A stretch of 64,000 nt of DNA, from positions 27,170,069 through 27,234,068 of the forward strand of contig OW203993.1 of assembly GCA_934047225.1 (NCBI GenBank), written 5' to 3'. This DNA is from Ypsolopha sequella (taxonomy: Eukaryota > Arthropoda > Insecta > Lepidoptera > Ypsolophidae). The notes beneath the pieces are model-generated. The model had not been told where the DNA came from and did not search any database. It was given only the letters and a program-made list of their open reading frames with translations. Made by a program: the position numbers and the translations under genes. Positions 44,558-56,505 of the stretch are shown here, piece after piece (position 1 is the first letter of the stretch; the number at the start of each line of letters is the position of its first letter).

Positions 44558-45079
44558 TCACATATTAGGGCCGAGTATTTCCGGACTTGCTTCTTGCAGC
44601 TCTCTCACTTTTTTCACCTCTTCTTCCTTGAAATCGGGTGAGCAAGTATGTGGCGTTTCATGTTCCATTGCCTGTTGCGGTATATCGAGCATAAGTCTTG
44701 CTTTGCAAAAAGCGGTAGTACAACACCAATTCGTTGTGCCACTTTTGTTGGTCTTGGTTACCCGATACCTAAAACCCGCTCTCAAAAAGATCTTCCCACC
44801 TTTTTTTCTTTCTACAGATGTAAGCGATGATTGAGATCTACAGGAATATACCGAAGTATCACCAATATCGCGATTGTCAATATCACCCTGTGACCTCGAA
44901 GGGCTTAGAGCATTTGCCGGTGGCGACGAATTTGCTGCTGCCGACGTATTTGCAGTTGCCGCAGTATATGGAGCAGGGCCGTTCAGCGTCACAGAATTCA
45001 CTGCAAAAATTTGGCTTAGTGTTGTAGTTGGCAAAGTTCCGTAAACCCACACAATATGGGTATGGAACCCTAACAACAT
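44558..45079 (-). pseudogene. FLYWCH zinc-finger protein fragment
   Basis: After an Ala/Ser-rich N-terminus come KIFLRAGFRYRVTKTN, NWCCTTAFCKARLML and HETPHTC. The spacing F...F.Y.....W.C....C.ARL.......H.H fits a FLYWCH finger, a domain often found at the N-terminus of insect MULE transposases. The stretch is open for 173 codons, but the start is inside repeat sequence (CCGTAAACCCACACAATATG at about 45040-45075) and no downstream transposase is adjacent. It could be a MULE-derived relic or part of a host FLYWCH gene. Confidence 0.6.
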
Positions 45080-46685
45080 GGTCTATGTCATTAACAACAA
45101 TACATTACATGCCAAGCAACATCAAGGCGACAAAAAACAAGCCGGTTAATGTAAAAGTTGACTTTTACATTAGACTGCGTAGCTTTTTATTGGAATCGCA
45201 AAAATCACTGCTGCTATGACTATCCTGAAGTTAATTAATATCATCATATCGTATTTTACCACTAATTTCTTATTATTGTCTTATTAATACTATTTTTGTT
45301 AATATATAATTTTAATTAAATTATAAGTTATCTTACTGTGATTGCCTATATTTATTATTGTATATATTTGTATTATTGTATATGTATATTTATATATTGT
45401 ACCTATGTATACATTTTTTCTATTATATTCTTTTGTTACTGTGGGAACTCAATTTTGGTTTTTATGTCTCAAAATAAAATCTTTATATTAATTTATTAAG
45501 CCAACTTCGGTGTATCACGACGAAATGTAGTTCGGCGCACTTTTCATAATATTAACACGTCTTTGTAAAAAGGCCCAAACTGAAAATCAGCTGCAGTTGT
45601 CTAACTGACAACTCGTAGTTGAGTTTGGACCTTTTCAGTTACCCTAATGTTTTTTTTTTAATATCAAGTTGTTAAGCATAGATAGATATAAGGTTTAGTT
45701 TACTAAAAAGAAATATTGATGGTAATTGAATAAAACAATTTTTATTCATTTATTTATTTATAAAATGTGTATGCTTTACATGCATTCTCTTTAAATGCAT
45801 CTATATCTGTCACTTCCTGTGTTCTCTATGATCGATCTGTCTTGTCTCTGACTATCGACAATCAAGTCGAGTAATGTTTTTGTTTGCTGTTTTATATCAA
45901 TTTATATCTGGTGTTTAGCATCTACAAATTGGTGTTCTTATAGTATAATAAAATTGGCACTAATTCGTATAACATTTGGTGTTGTTATTTCCAGGCCCTG
46001 GAGTCCGCGTCCACCCTTCGCACCACTTCCAATTGATCACATTCTATCAGGTTCTGAGCCCCGGACGAAAACTATCGAGGTGCGTCTCAATCGTTTGGTG
46101 GATTGCGGATTCGGTGTGGTAATTTGTGTCGTGGTATCTTGCTTACTCGCGAGCATGCCGACGGCAATGTACGATTTAACAAATCTAGCGGTACAAAATA
46201 CGTATAAAACAAGAATGACAGCTGGACGTAAAAACACTATATAATGAAAGCTGACTAGCTTAACTATCCGACCGTCCAAGTAGAGGAACAATAGGCGGGC
46301 ACGTTTTTTATTATCTTTACCTCGAAAATAGGTTTCTACCTGGTTCTCTCAGAGCAGTTGTCCAGTTGTCGCCTACCGTTTCATTGTGAAGGTTGTGATG
46401 TGAAAATACGTGCGTTTATTACTTGTTTTTGAAACGGAGCAAATGACTTCAGGTTTGTAGAATACATTTATGTATTTTTTACGTTACCATGATCATAATT
46501 ATATGCCTTTAGGTGTCAGTAGAGATAAGGTGATTATTTTACAAAATCTTTTTAAGTCGTTGTATTACTTAGGGTAGCAAAACTTTTGTATGCCTTTGTA
46601 TGTCATAAAAATTCCTTTATTGTGTTAAGAAACCCTTAATAGATTTAATTAAAGTAGATTTAGCTGCAACTATTTGCGGTTTTGA
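45080..46685. other. Mostly non-coding
   Basis: 45115-45140 shares GCAACATCAAGGCGA with about 21957. An imperfect hairpin (GGCCCAAACTGAAAATCAGC ... GTTGAGTTTGGACCTT) lies at 45571-45635. A plus-strand open stretch of 96 codons (45954-46244) has one hydrophobic segment and no recognisable domain. An exon upstream of the Transib gene should lie here, but I cannot identify it. Confidence 0.4.
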
Positions 46686-46689
46686 AAAG

Positions 46690-48178
46690 TATCTTTGTTT
46701 TCCAGGGAGACAACTAATTATGTCAAGAAAGGAGCTTTTTGAAAAGTTGCAAGTTTCATTCAATACTTCCGGGCGAACTAGACCTAAGCCTGAAAGTGTG
46801 CTTTTGGACTTTCTTAAGACCAAGTTCAGTCTACAGCATTGTTCTGAAACAAAATTGAAGGAGCTAAATCAAATTATACATTCATTTGTTATTGGTTTTC
46901 ATCAAAGATGGAGACAGTGTCACCGCAACAAAAAGACATTTTTAAATAAACATGATCAGTGGCTGAACAACACGATAGTTATCAGCAACCAAGATTTACC
47001 ATGTACAAGTACACAGAAAGCTTTAAGACCAAAAAAATATTTTAATTCAAGCAGCTTGAAGACAAGAAGTCGAAAATTAAATTCCTTGGTTGAGAAAAAC
47101 TCACTTAGCGAGTTAACCCACGCCACCAGCGCGAAGTTAAGAAAACCTGGAAAAAGAGATGCTGCTTTTCTGTTGAATGAGTTGGTCTCAACACCTAGAA
47201 GAGCTACAAAAATCAAAAAAGCTTTTAATCGTAATAGAGAGATACCAAAGTATTCTGCTGATGAAGCATTAGCTTTAATTAATGCGACGAAGTTGACCTT
47301 TCGAAAATATCAAGCCATTTGTCTAGCTACACCGAAATATATAAACAAACTGGATGAGATTAGGCAACGTCATTGCGATAAACAGACATTTTCATGGGGC
47401 CTGTCTACGTTACACGCTCAAATAAGAATGATGGAATGCGTCTTACACATCGGTTATAGGTTAGATGAAAAAGAAGAAAATAGGAAATGGCAAAGTCGAG
47501 CACCAGAAGAAAAAAAAAGGGTTGCAGATAGGAAAAAATATATAATAGATCGCTTCCGGAAAGAGACTGGTCTACTCCTTGACACCCCTAAGCAGGGAGG
47601 AGGTAACACCAATGACGGTAACAGTGCAAGACGATTTTTTAAAAGTGCCGTTCTTACATCAAATATAACAGGGGTAGACCAAAGACTGATTGAAAGGTTT
47701 TCTGTTATTCTACGTACCTTAACAATTGGTTATGAAATTAACAATGATACATTTAAAATATATTGTGATGAAACGGCAGACTTATATGTTGCATTATATA
47801 ATTGGTACCCAATGCCTGTAACTGTTCACAAAATATTTTTACATGGGCCTGAGGTCGTAAAACATTTTTTGCTTCCTATTGGACAAATGTCGGAAGAAGC
47901 ACAGGAGTCCAGGCACAAGGAATTCCGAAGATTTCGACTGGATCATTCGCGAAAAACTTCGAGAATTCAAACAAACAAAGATATTTTGCATAACCTCCTC
48001 ATATCTTTCGATCCACTTATAACAAGCCTGAATACAGTGGAGACAAACAAACAAGATACAGCTCTTCATCCTGAAGTTTTAAAATTAATAAGAGCACCTT
48101 CAATCTTTGCCGAGTCTGAACAAAATTAAAGTGACGGCGATGACGATAACGACGAAACTGATAGTGATTCTGATGACT
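46690..48178 (+). pseudogene. RAG1/Transib-superfamily transposase, internally deleted, 469-codon open frame
   Basis: A TTTTCCAG acceptor at about 46704 opens an exon reading RQLIMSRKELFEKLQVSFNT. The N-terminal part follows (RWRQCHRNKKTFLNKHDQWL; KLRKPGKRDAAFLLNELVST), then ALALINATKLTFRKYQAICL. At ATPKY/INKLDEI it jumps to SWGLSTLHAQIRMMECVLHI, NTNDGNSARRFF, WYPMPVTVHKIFLHGPEVVK and LPIGQMSEEAQESRHKEFRR, then HSRKTSRIQTNKDI. The last blocks parallel RAG1 (NGNFARKLF; HKTLAHVPEII; ASEGNESGNKLFRRFR), so the Glu in SEEAQE should be the third catalytic residue. A central stretch of roughly 300 residues with both Asp residues appears to be missing in frame. TAA at 48127-48129 is followed in the same frame by an acidic tail (SDGDDDNDETDSDSDD) and a second stop. 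Confidence 0.72.
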
Positions 48179-48271
48179 AACTATGGATTTAGCGTAATTT
48201 TTGACTTAAATAAACATTAAATATAATCATTAGCTATTCTATGACACAACAATTGTTTTATTTTGAACACA

Positions 48272-48310
48272 TAATTTTGTCCTGCCAGATTTGCAAAATC
48301 TTACACTGTG
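48272..48310 (-). promoter_or_regulatory. Transib right end resembling a 23-RSS
   Basis: On the minus strand CACAGTG (48310-48304) is followed by exactly 23 nt and then ACAAAATTA (48280-48272). This is the heptamer, 23-bp spacer and nonamer plan of V(D)J recombination signals (consensus nonamer ACAAAAACC; six of nine match). It stands 130 bp downstream of the transposase frame, where a Transib terminus is expected, and the flank GCGGC is GC-rich as Transib targets usually are. The matching left end was not found. Confidence 0.65.
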
Positions 48311-48339
48311 GCGGCGGACGAGGTTAGCCCTAATTCGGG

Positions 48340-49170
48340 CATGTTGGACGCTGCTGCTTCCAGACCATCTCTCGGCGAAACGTATATGGCAGGTGGCTTC
48401 CATATGCAGAAATTGGAGGGCGTATCCAACTAAAACTCGTGGAAATTCACCATTAAGATGGCGCTCAAACTAGACGGAACGTGGATTGTGTTGAAGGTAC
48501 GACGGTTCCCGATGTTGCACGCGATGAACGTGCGCTGTCACGCATCTTTTTGGGTTTGAAGGCCTCATGTTATCAATATGTGAACACATGTAGTACTGCT
48601 GAAGGTGCATGGTCTAAATTGAAAGAGGTTTTTGAAGATAAGGGTTTGTACCGAAGGGTGACCCTTCTACGACAGCTGCAACGTGCTGAGTACAGTCAAT
48701 ACTCTGGCATGACTGACTAAATCAATGGCATCATGACAATGTCTCAACAACTAGCCGAAATTGGGCGTAATATTGATGATCAAGAGATGGCAGAATTGCT
48801 TCTCAGTGGGCTTCCCCAGGACTATGATGTGTTGGTGTCTAACTTGGAAACAGCGTGTATCACATCAACTTTATCCAGTGAATTAGTACGAACCCGATTA
48901 CTACAGGGAGATTTTCGCAAAAATAATGTGAAAAATGCAAGTGCGACTAACATAGCTTTTGTGTCTAGGCGTAAGCCACTGGTGTGCCATTACTGTAAGA
49001 AGCCTGGACATGTTAGGGCAAGTACTTTAAGTTGCATGTATAAGGAGCACTTGTGATATTCATCAACAGACTTTGCTAGTGTCAGCTTTAACTAGTGCGC
49101 ATAAAGCATGTGATTGCTTACTTGATTCGGGATGTACTGCTCATATGAGAAATAATAAGGACTTATAAAG
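48340..49170 (+). pseudogene. Copia-type gag and protease relic, second family
   Basis: Reads QKLEGVSN, stop, NSWKFTIKMALKLDGTW, then CVEGTTVPDVARDERALSRI, LRQLQRAEYSQYSGMTD, stop, SQQLAEIGRNIDDQEMAELL, LSGLPQDYDVLVSNLE and a CCHC knuckle start (CHYCKKPGHVRA). The protease CLLDSGCTAHMRNNKD (about 49115-49165) keeps the DSG triplet. At least two stops and two shifts. It begins next to the Transib end, so the Transib may have landed in it. Not closely related to the Copia at 42160. Confidence 0.75.
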
Positions 49171-49905
49171 GGATTTTAAGTTAAATATGTGGACTATAGT
49201 GAGTGAGACAACTATACCTACACAATATGTACCTTAATTAATGGGGGGGAAAATATTCTTTAATTCGTTTTCTGAAAATATCCAAGAAAGGAGCAGATTT
49301 TACAGAAAGAGGTAAAGCATTAATAAAAATGCATTCTCTAGTTTTAATTGCAATTGGGATATTTAAGAATTGCAATGAATGTGGTGGTTGTTCTGCTTTC
49401 AATACATTCCTATGCAATTAGGATAGTTTAGTTGGCTTCATTTGCTTAAGTGTGTCTCGGATCTTAACTTTTGAATAAGTCCAATTGTTTTATCCCCATT
49501 TTTACGTTTATTAAAAAATATTAGATATAAAAAAAAACCTCCTTTAAGTGATTTTTTCAATTTTGAAAATATTTTGGATCAAAATAGTGAGTCAATTAAA
49601 TAAGAAAATAGTTTATATTTGGTAAAATTTAATTAATGTGAGGCACCGACATGCATTGATACAAAAATACTTAAAAATCATGAATGTTTCTACGTTCATG
49701 CTTAAAATTATGTAGTCTTTAAATTTTTGTAGAATACATGGTATGTGGACTTTGTTGCTTGCGATTCGCAAAGGCTTAACAAGTCCTTTTTTAGGCCTCT
49801 GATATAGGCAACGCTGATTCATACAGTTTTTGAAGATGGTGCTCATATTCTATAGGTGGCCTTCGAGACTGACGACGGTTTCCTGATAAATTTACCGTCT
49901 TGAAA
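49171..49905. other. No gene recognised
   Basis: AT-rich with several poly-A tracts; no coding similarity. Confidence 0.35.
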
Positions 49906-49917
49906 GCATAATTGTAA

Positions 49918-51246
49918 TTGTCCTCAGTTCTGCAGCAATACGCAAGAAAATACCGAGCCCGTCATCTGATGACGCGGATTATTCATTTGACAATTTAACT
50001 GGGGAAGAAAATTTTAATAAAGATTCCAGCGACTGCAGGCGGGGTATTTCCGGTAACAGCTTTAAAGGTATTGTCTTTTAACTCTATTGTAATTTCTTTC
50101 AATTTTAGTAGATGTTTGTAGTGAATATATGTCATTTAAGTACCAAATGTTTTTTTTTATTTCTCATTGCAGATGAATTTGTATCAGAGCTGAAACAGAT
50201 GACAATTTGTCATCTACACAATGAGGAAAATAGATTAGATCGAAATAAGTTTGGCCAAAAACAAAAATATTCCAACAGCACAACTTGAGCCACAAAAATC
50301 TCTCCTACCAAAGCTGCCATTAATGGAGATTACACAGCTTCGGACCCTAGAGGACAATCTTGAAAATGAAAGCATTCGGAAAGAATACTATATTAGTAAT
50401 TATTTAATACTATATTAGTAATGATTATAATTTAAAAGTGCGCTGCTCATCATTTTTGCAAATAATTTTTATTTAATTAGTTGAATAGTCCACAGGTCTA
50501 CTAAATATGTAATCTAAACATATATTTAACATTATATCATTGTAGTATAGAAACAAAGAAAGAAAAGTAAATCTGGATGTGAGGAGCTCTGAAGCGGGAT
50601 CCAGATTTCTTTTTGGGTTTCTATACTGCAATGATATAACGTTAATTTACATCTCCTTGCGATGGATAAATCGCTAAGTGATCAAATAAATAGAAATTTA
50701 TTTATATCATAGTTAAACATATATTAATACGGTTAACTTATTGCGTCTTATATTAATTTACTGAATATTGTTTTTATTTTTATTTTAGTTTGATATGCTG
50801 AGATACACCGGTGGCTCGAAAGTAAAGCGACTGCGTCAACCGATGCTTGGAGAAAGTCTTCTCCAACTACCTAGACCAATACTGCTCATGGACAGGAAAG
50901 AAGAACAACTACAAACTGTCATCAATGAATTTGATGACTACAATAAAAACTTAAGTATTTAATATGAAGATTTTCATGGGGTTTATGTGGGAGAAAGGTA
51001 CAACTTGTATTTATTTGAATCTTATGGAATTGAGACATTTTGATTTAAATGCAATTGGCTGTAGTTGTAGCCTATGTGACGTTTCGTTGTTGTTGTCACC
51101 CAAATAAAATTTTAATCGCTTTTATCTTTTCTTACAGTCGCAGTAAAGGAGACATTAGCAAATATAACCGACGCTTGAAGAAGCGTCACGTGATGGCATG
51201 GTTCCACCACGCGGGCACAAGACTAAAGCGCAAAAATCAAGAATAA
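49918..51246 (+). pseudogene. Unnamed multi-exon relic (DUF4806-like at best)
   Basis: Three or four exon-like blocks have AG/GT borders: SAAIRKKIPSPSSDDADYSF (about 49926-50068), DEFVSELKQMTICHLHNEEN with, after a shift, PKLPLMEITQLRTLEDNLEN (50174-50395), FDMLRYTGGSKVKRLRQPML (50790-50962), and KGDISKYNRRLKKRHVMAWF ending AGTRLKRKNQE (51138-51246). The LP...QLR.LE..L block and the W..HAG.R end recall DUF4806 proteins of insects, but the middle does not fit well. A module M/tRNA-repeat copy sits in one intron. No function assigned. Confidence 0.4.
50534..50713 (-). repeat. tRNA-bearing repeat (core deleted) plus module M
   Basis: ATATCATTGTAGTATAGAAA ... GGATCCAGATTT ... TCTATACTGCAATGATAT, then module M in inverse orientation. 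The tRNA is reduced to a short remnant (GAAGCGGGATCC). It lies in an intron of the relic above. Confidence 0.75.
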
Positions 51247-51740
51247 GTGTATTTTAGGTTATTTTTGAACACGTTAAATTTTAAGGTCATAATAATATTT
51301 AAGGTCATTTCATTTAAAGTGATAATATTTATTTATTTATTTTATTTATTTATGTACAGAAATCAACAGCGTTATATAATAAGGATAAAACAAAATAACA
51401 TATGACTTAATATTAAGGCCAATTACAGATTTCAATTTTGGTTAATTTTTATATAAAATAATAGTTCGTAAACAACAAATTACTTAAATTATAAAACAAA
51501 TACAATAAAGAAATAAAAACTTAAGATAACCTAACAGTTTACAAGGGAAGGGACTAAATTCGCTCAGTTGTCTATATTCTAAAAACGAAATAAACATTAA
51601 ATTAAATATTATTTGTTTCCTGTCATTACCTTTATACTTAATTTGAATTTTTGTGTACTTTATAGTTTGTAAATACTTAGCATTTTTAGTTCTGTTGTTA
51701 TATGTTTTATTCTATGAATTATGCTAAAAGTTACATGGTG
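51247..51740. other. Non-coding; (TTTA)n at 51325-51350
   Basis: The ATTTATTTA tract next to GTACAGAAATCAACAGCG looks like a LINE tail. No frame supported. Confidence 0.4.
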
Positions 51741-52034
51741 CAAGTTACTCTAGCAAGTACCACATAAAGTTACTGTATTATAACATGCCATAAAATAAGT
51801 TTTATTGCAGCACAAAGGTAACACACATAGGTCAATCTCCAAAATCTAGTAATTACCTGAAATTCGAGGATTATTTTATCCTTCGAAACTATTTTCGAAG
51901 GGTAAAATAATCCTCGTATTTCAGTTACTGGATTTTTGCGTTTGACCTACAATGTGACGTTTGTGCTGCAACAAACTGCAATTTCTGGCATGTTATAACC
52001 GTAATATTATGTGGTGGTTGCTACAGTAACTTCA
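51741..52034. repeat. Foldback MITE, arms of about 145 bp
   Basis: Left arm (AAGTTACTCTAGCAAGTACC ... GAGGATTATTTTATCCTTCG) and right arm (CGAAGGGTAAAATAATCCTC ... GTGGTTGCTACAGTAACTT) are inverse complements with scattered mismatches around a centre at about 51890. The arms share TATAACATGCC, TGCAGCACAAA and AGGTCAA. No ORF. Confidence 0.8.
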
Positions 52035-53280
52035 TGGAACTTTTATCTGCAACATTGATGCAACAACAAAAATTCAAGTTACTGGAACCTTACGCATGGA
52101 ACATTGAGGTAATATACATAAATACACTTACTTGCAGCTTTCAAATTGAACTTTGTGACAATTTACTATTTGCAAATTACTGGAAAGTAATTTGTACATT
52201 ATTATTGCAATATTAAATTTGCAAGTTTCATGCATATGTAAAGTAATGTTGTGAGAATGTACCCAACGAAACTTTCGGGAATTTTACCTTATAAAAACTT
52301 TGAGCTGTAATGTTATTGTAAACTTGCATTTCAAAGTTATAGAAAGTTTCATAGATCAGGGCTTTGCAAGTTACGGGGTTCAGTTCATGGGCGGCCGTTA
52401 GGGCTTTGCTGCAACGTTGCCGACGCTTTGCTAGGATCTTGCAAGTTTGCATTTGCAAGTTACATGCTCCCATTTATGATGTTCAGCAATATTGTTGCAA
52501 TTTCGGTTTGCTTAGTGGGGTATTACAAACAAACATCTATATCTATGCTAATAATAATAAAGTAGGGAAAAATTCGTGCCAGTAAATGAAATATAAAATG
52601 AATTGAATACGGATGAGCTTTTTTGTTGGTAGTGTCTTAGCCACTATGATGCTCTTTTGGGTTTCATTATATTTATCTAGGCGAAGTCAATTGCGTTCTT
52701 CACGTTCTTGTTAATTTTCATTGCCCATTTGATGATTTTAACCCGCAAAGCAAACAGAGGGGTGTTACAATTATAAGTTTAACGTGTGTATGTGTGTATA
52801 TGTGTATCTGTTTGTGGCATCGTAGCTCGCAAACGGATGAACCGATTTTGATTTAGTTTTGATCGAAAGTGTTTTAGCCACTAGCTTTTGCCCGCGGCTT
52901 CACCCGCATTTGTTTAGTTTTTGGGTAGTCCTATAGAAACCATTAGATTAGTGAAAGAAACTTTCTATAGGACGTTTCAGAGTGACAGACTGTGAATCTT
53001 TAGTTATTATTTATTACACATCATTGTTTAATCTCCTGAATCATAGTTGTCCCTATAGGGACGGATATGTATTGTGCTTCTTAATGAACCAACAGATGAA
53101 GTACGCAAACCCTATACATTATTAAAAAATAAATTTATTTATTTTCAGAAAGTGGTGAAGAACAAGCAAATTTGGCAGGATTTTTTGAGCATATCACATC
53201 TGCTAAATATTTTTTTTTGTTTATTTGTTTATTCTTATTGCACACAGAAAACTTAATTCTTAATTATGTAATAAAAGTTA
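52035..53280. other. Non-coding
   Basis: Words such as GCAAGTT and AAGTTACTGG recur between 52070 and 52480, perhaps an older relative of the MITE. GTATGTGTGTATATGTGTAT at about 52785 is a microsatellite-like tract. CTTTTGCCCGCGGCTTCACCCGC near 52890 resembles another common lepidopteran repeat end. No gene. Confidence 0.4.
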
Positions 53281-53780
53281 TGTACAATGGCGTGCTTATC
53301 TCAATAATGAGATTTCTTCCAGCAAACCAAGGGTGGCAAGAATAGAATAGAATAGAATATTTTATTTCATACCATATAGTCCATAATATTAGTAACAAAT
53401 TGAATTTATCAACTATGTTAGTAAACATTAAACATTAATAAACATTAAAAACAACACTAAACAAACAAAACACTGAACACAATATTTACAACATTTACCT
53501 AAAATGCACTGACATCCAAAACACATGTATAGGGCTGTCCATGTGGTTGGAGAAGGTTTTAAGGAGGCTATTGGCGCTGCCGCGGACCCTGCACATCAAG
53601 GATGCCACTCTCTTTCGCATAATAGCGTGAAAACAATCTGTGCGTGCTTCTGCGAATATTCCGGATGCACTACAATACCGCGGCAGCCCCAGCAACATCC
53701 TGAAGGTGTTGTTGTAATAGACGCATAAGGATATTTGAAATAAATAAAATATTCATATTGTGCACGATAATACTTATACA
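53281..53780 (-). pseudogene. LINE B: RT C-terminal fragment with (ATTCT)n
   Basis: Minus strand: YNNTFRMLLGLPRYCSASGI, FAEARTDCFHAIMRKRVASL, MCRVRGSANSLLKTFSN, a closing block common in insect LINE RTs. Its 3' end is (ATTCT)n at 53339-53365. The adjoining 53281-53335 carries the stem-loop CTGGAAGAAATCTCATTATT, then GAGATAAGCACGCCATTGTA. 5'-truncated. Confidence 0.7.
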
Positions 53781-54620
53781 GAAACAAGATTAAATTAATA
53801 GTAGATACCTAATTAGTTAAAAATAAGAAACTACATAAAATTTACATGCCTACATACTTAGTATAAATAAATTATAACAATTCATATTCAGTAAATAAAT
53901 ACACAATAAATTATATATATACATACACCTACAGGATAGGTTGTCGAAGAAAGTGCTCTTTTATTTTCCTTTTGAATACACCAATGGAAGGGCTATCCCT
54001 GATAGTGTGAGGAAGGGAGTTCCACAGTTTTATGGACTTAACAGTGAAAGAGTTTCCATATGCCCCGGTGTTATGAGAAGGTGTTTTTAAAAGTGAGACT
54101 GTATGAGACCTGACTTGCTTGTCTCTAAGGAAAATATACTCATAACGATCGCGGAGGTATGGAGGAGAAGTGGTACTCTTTAAAATGTTGAAAAGGCAAC
54201 AGAGGATATGAACATACTGAAGCTGTTTAATGGGAAGCCATTTTAATTGTTCACGGTACTGAGATACGTGATCATATTTTCTTAGTCCATAGATAAACCT
54301 GATTCCCAGATTTTGTAAATGTTAAAGTTTACCAAGCAGCTCCTGACTTGCATCTAAAAAATAGACATCAGCTTAGTTGATGTTTGGCAAAAGTAGAGAT
54401 TGTGCGAGAGTAACTTTAGTTTCAAAGGGGAGAAATTTCTGGAGACGCTTAAGAGAATGAAATGTTGCAAAGACTTTTCTGCTGACCTCATTAATATGCG
54501 CAGCCCACGTCAGATTACAATCAAATATGACACCCAAATTTTTTGCAGATTTAGTGTAGGCAATAGTGATATCGTTATAAACTACTTGTGAAATTACCGT
54601 TTGATTGAGAATGTAATGAA

Positions 54621-55109
54621 CTGAATGCGAATAAAACGACCAGATCAAAGTACCTAAGCAGGTAATAATGTATTGAATACAAGAAACATAATAAATTAAC
54701 TTACTTGTACAAACTGAAACATTTTTCTTGTTGTCACTTCTCCGGATGACAAAATCAAAAAATATAAAAAAGGTAACTAATTCAAAGACAATGTGATGAG
54801 CTGGTGGCCAGCAGTTCATCACATGGTCCCGTCTTGTGAGGGCTGAAGCACTCACATACAGTCAGAGTCGGTAGGCAACCGTACAAGCTTGTGAACTGGG
54901 CGACGCAAGACTCCAGCATTGGTTTTCACTTCAGCCACTCTAACAATTCTGTCACGTCCAGGAAAGATTGCGGTAACTCGCCCGCGTGGCCAGGTGCCTC
55001 TAGGTAGATTGCCATCCACGATGAGTACCACGTCGTCTATAGAGAGATTAGTATATGGTACATTTACTTTATTCCTTGGTCTAAGACATGGAAGGTATTC
55101 ACGAACCCA
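54621..55109. repeat. Inverted repeat arm 1 of the BEL/Pao hairpin
   Basis: It includes most of the 3' LTR and the last codons of integrase. Its inverse complement lies at 56016-56505. I count only a few differences in about 490 bp (for example CGGGCGAG against CGGCCGAG). Confidence 0.9.
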
Positions 55110-55961
55110 TCTCTTCCAAAAATAGTCGGCAAGTCTTAGGGACTTTTTCCAATGTGTACGGCCGAATAGGTCTCTGTCGGTAGCATTATATGGAGAGGGT
55201 GATCCTGACGATGATCCCAAAAGAAAATGAGAAGGAGTAAGCGCTTCCGCTTCAGTTGGTTCTGCAGAAACGTGGGTTAGGGGTCTGGAGTTCACCAAGG
55301 CTTCCGCTTCAGCAAGTACGGTCAATAGGCATTCCTCGTTTGGTTTTCTATCTATAAGAGTGACTTTTAGCGCGGTCTTTACGCTTTTTACCATTCTCTC
55401 CCAAGCTCCACCCATCCTAGGAGCAGCTGGAGGTATGAATTTCCAGTTTATGCCATTGTTTGCTGCATAATCTTCAACAGGCTTTCCAAAAAGTTCAGCC
55501 AATTCTTTACTTGCGCCGATAAAAGCAGTAGAATTGTCACTATGAATTTCGTTAGGAACACCTCTTCTGGCAACAAATCGTCGTAGGCTCATAAGTGCAG
55601 AATCTGCAGAGAGGGAGTGAACTAATTCTAGATGGATTGCCCTAGTAGTCATGCAGGTGTATAGTGCAACGTATCTTTTTTCAGTTCTTCTACCAATTGA
55701 GACAAATAGAGGGCCAAAATAATCCAAACCAACAAACGTGAATGGTCTTTGGTGGTGTGCGACTCTTGCTTCTGGTAAATTTCCTATTGGTGGTTCAAGA
55801 GCATTAGCTTTTCTGATTCTGCAGTATTGGCATTTGATAGCTAAAGAACGTACAGCGCTACGAAGCTTGGTTATCCAATAATGCTGTTTCATCTCATTCA
55901 CTACCATCTCGTTGTTTGCGTGTGCAGACCTTTTATGAAAATGCATAATCATTGCCTTCAC
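54852..55961 (-). pseudogene. BEL/Pao integrase and DUF5641, open for 369 codons
   Basis: Zinc-binding start HKRSAHANNEMVVNEMKQHY with CQYCRIRKA, core start FTFVGLDYFGPLFVSIGRR (first Asp in GLDYFG), second Asp in EIHSDNSTAF, then APRMGGAWERMVKSVKTAL with the catalytic Glu in WER. DUF5641-like tail: YFWKRWVREYLPCLRPRNKV, LSIDDVVLIVDGNLPRGTWP and VLRRPVHKLV. The frame is uninterrupted, unlike the rest of the element, which lacks the upstream pol. It runs to a stop 28 bp before the 3' LTR. It probably lacks its own start and so would not be made alone. Confidence 0.9.
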
Positions 55962-56015
55962 AATATCGTGTTTTCCATCTAGAAGAACAGGATCTTTTAC
56001 GTCTTCATTAACATC

Positions 56016-56505
56016 TGGGTTCGTGAATACCTTCCATGTCTTAGACCAAGGAATAAAGTAAATGTACCATATACTAATCTCTCTATAGACGACGTGGTAC
56101 TCATCGTGGATGGCAATCTACCTAGAGGCACCTGGCCACGCGGCCGAGTTACCGCAATCTTTCCTGGACGTGACAGAATTGTTAGAGTGGCTGAAGTGAA
56201 AACCAATGCTGGAGTCTTGCGTCGCCCAGTTCACAAGCTTGTACGGTTGCCTACCGACTCTGACTGTATGTGAGTGCTTCAGCCCTCACAAGACGGGACC
56301 ATGTGATGAACTGCTGGCCACCAGCTCATCACATTGTCTTTGAACTAGTTACCTTTTTTATATTTTTTGATTTTGTCATTCGGAGAAGTGACAACCGGAA
56401 AAAATGTTTCAGTTTGTATAAGTAAGTTAATTTATTATGTTTCTTGTATTCAATACATTATTACCTGCTTAGGTACTTTGATCTGGTCGTTTTATTCGCA
56501 TTCAG
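56016..56505. repeat. Inverted repeat arm 2 of the BEL/Pao hairpin
   Basis: Starts TGGGTTCGTGAATACCTTCC and ends TTATTCGCATTCAG, the inverse complement of 54621-55109. A plus-strand reading gives the same integrase end (YTNLSIDDVVLIVDG). It replaces the body of gag-pol. Confidence 0.9.

Noticed and set aside
45954..46244. PPFAPLPIDHILSGSEPR as an endonuclease/exonuclease domain end
   Set aside because: Only a few residues resemble the DH motif, with no upstream catalytic blocks, so I left it unassigned.
54919..55125. Separate protein gene read in both arms of the BEL/Pao hairpin
   Set aside because: It is the antisense of the integrase tail, duplicated because the arms are inverted copies.
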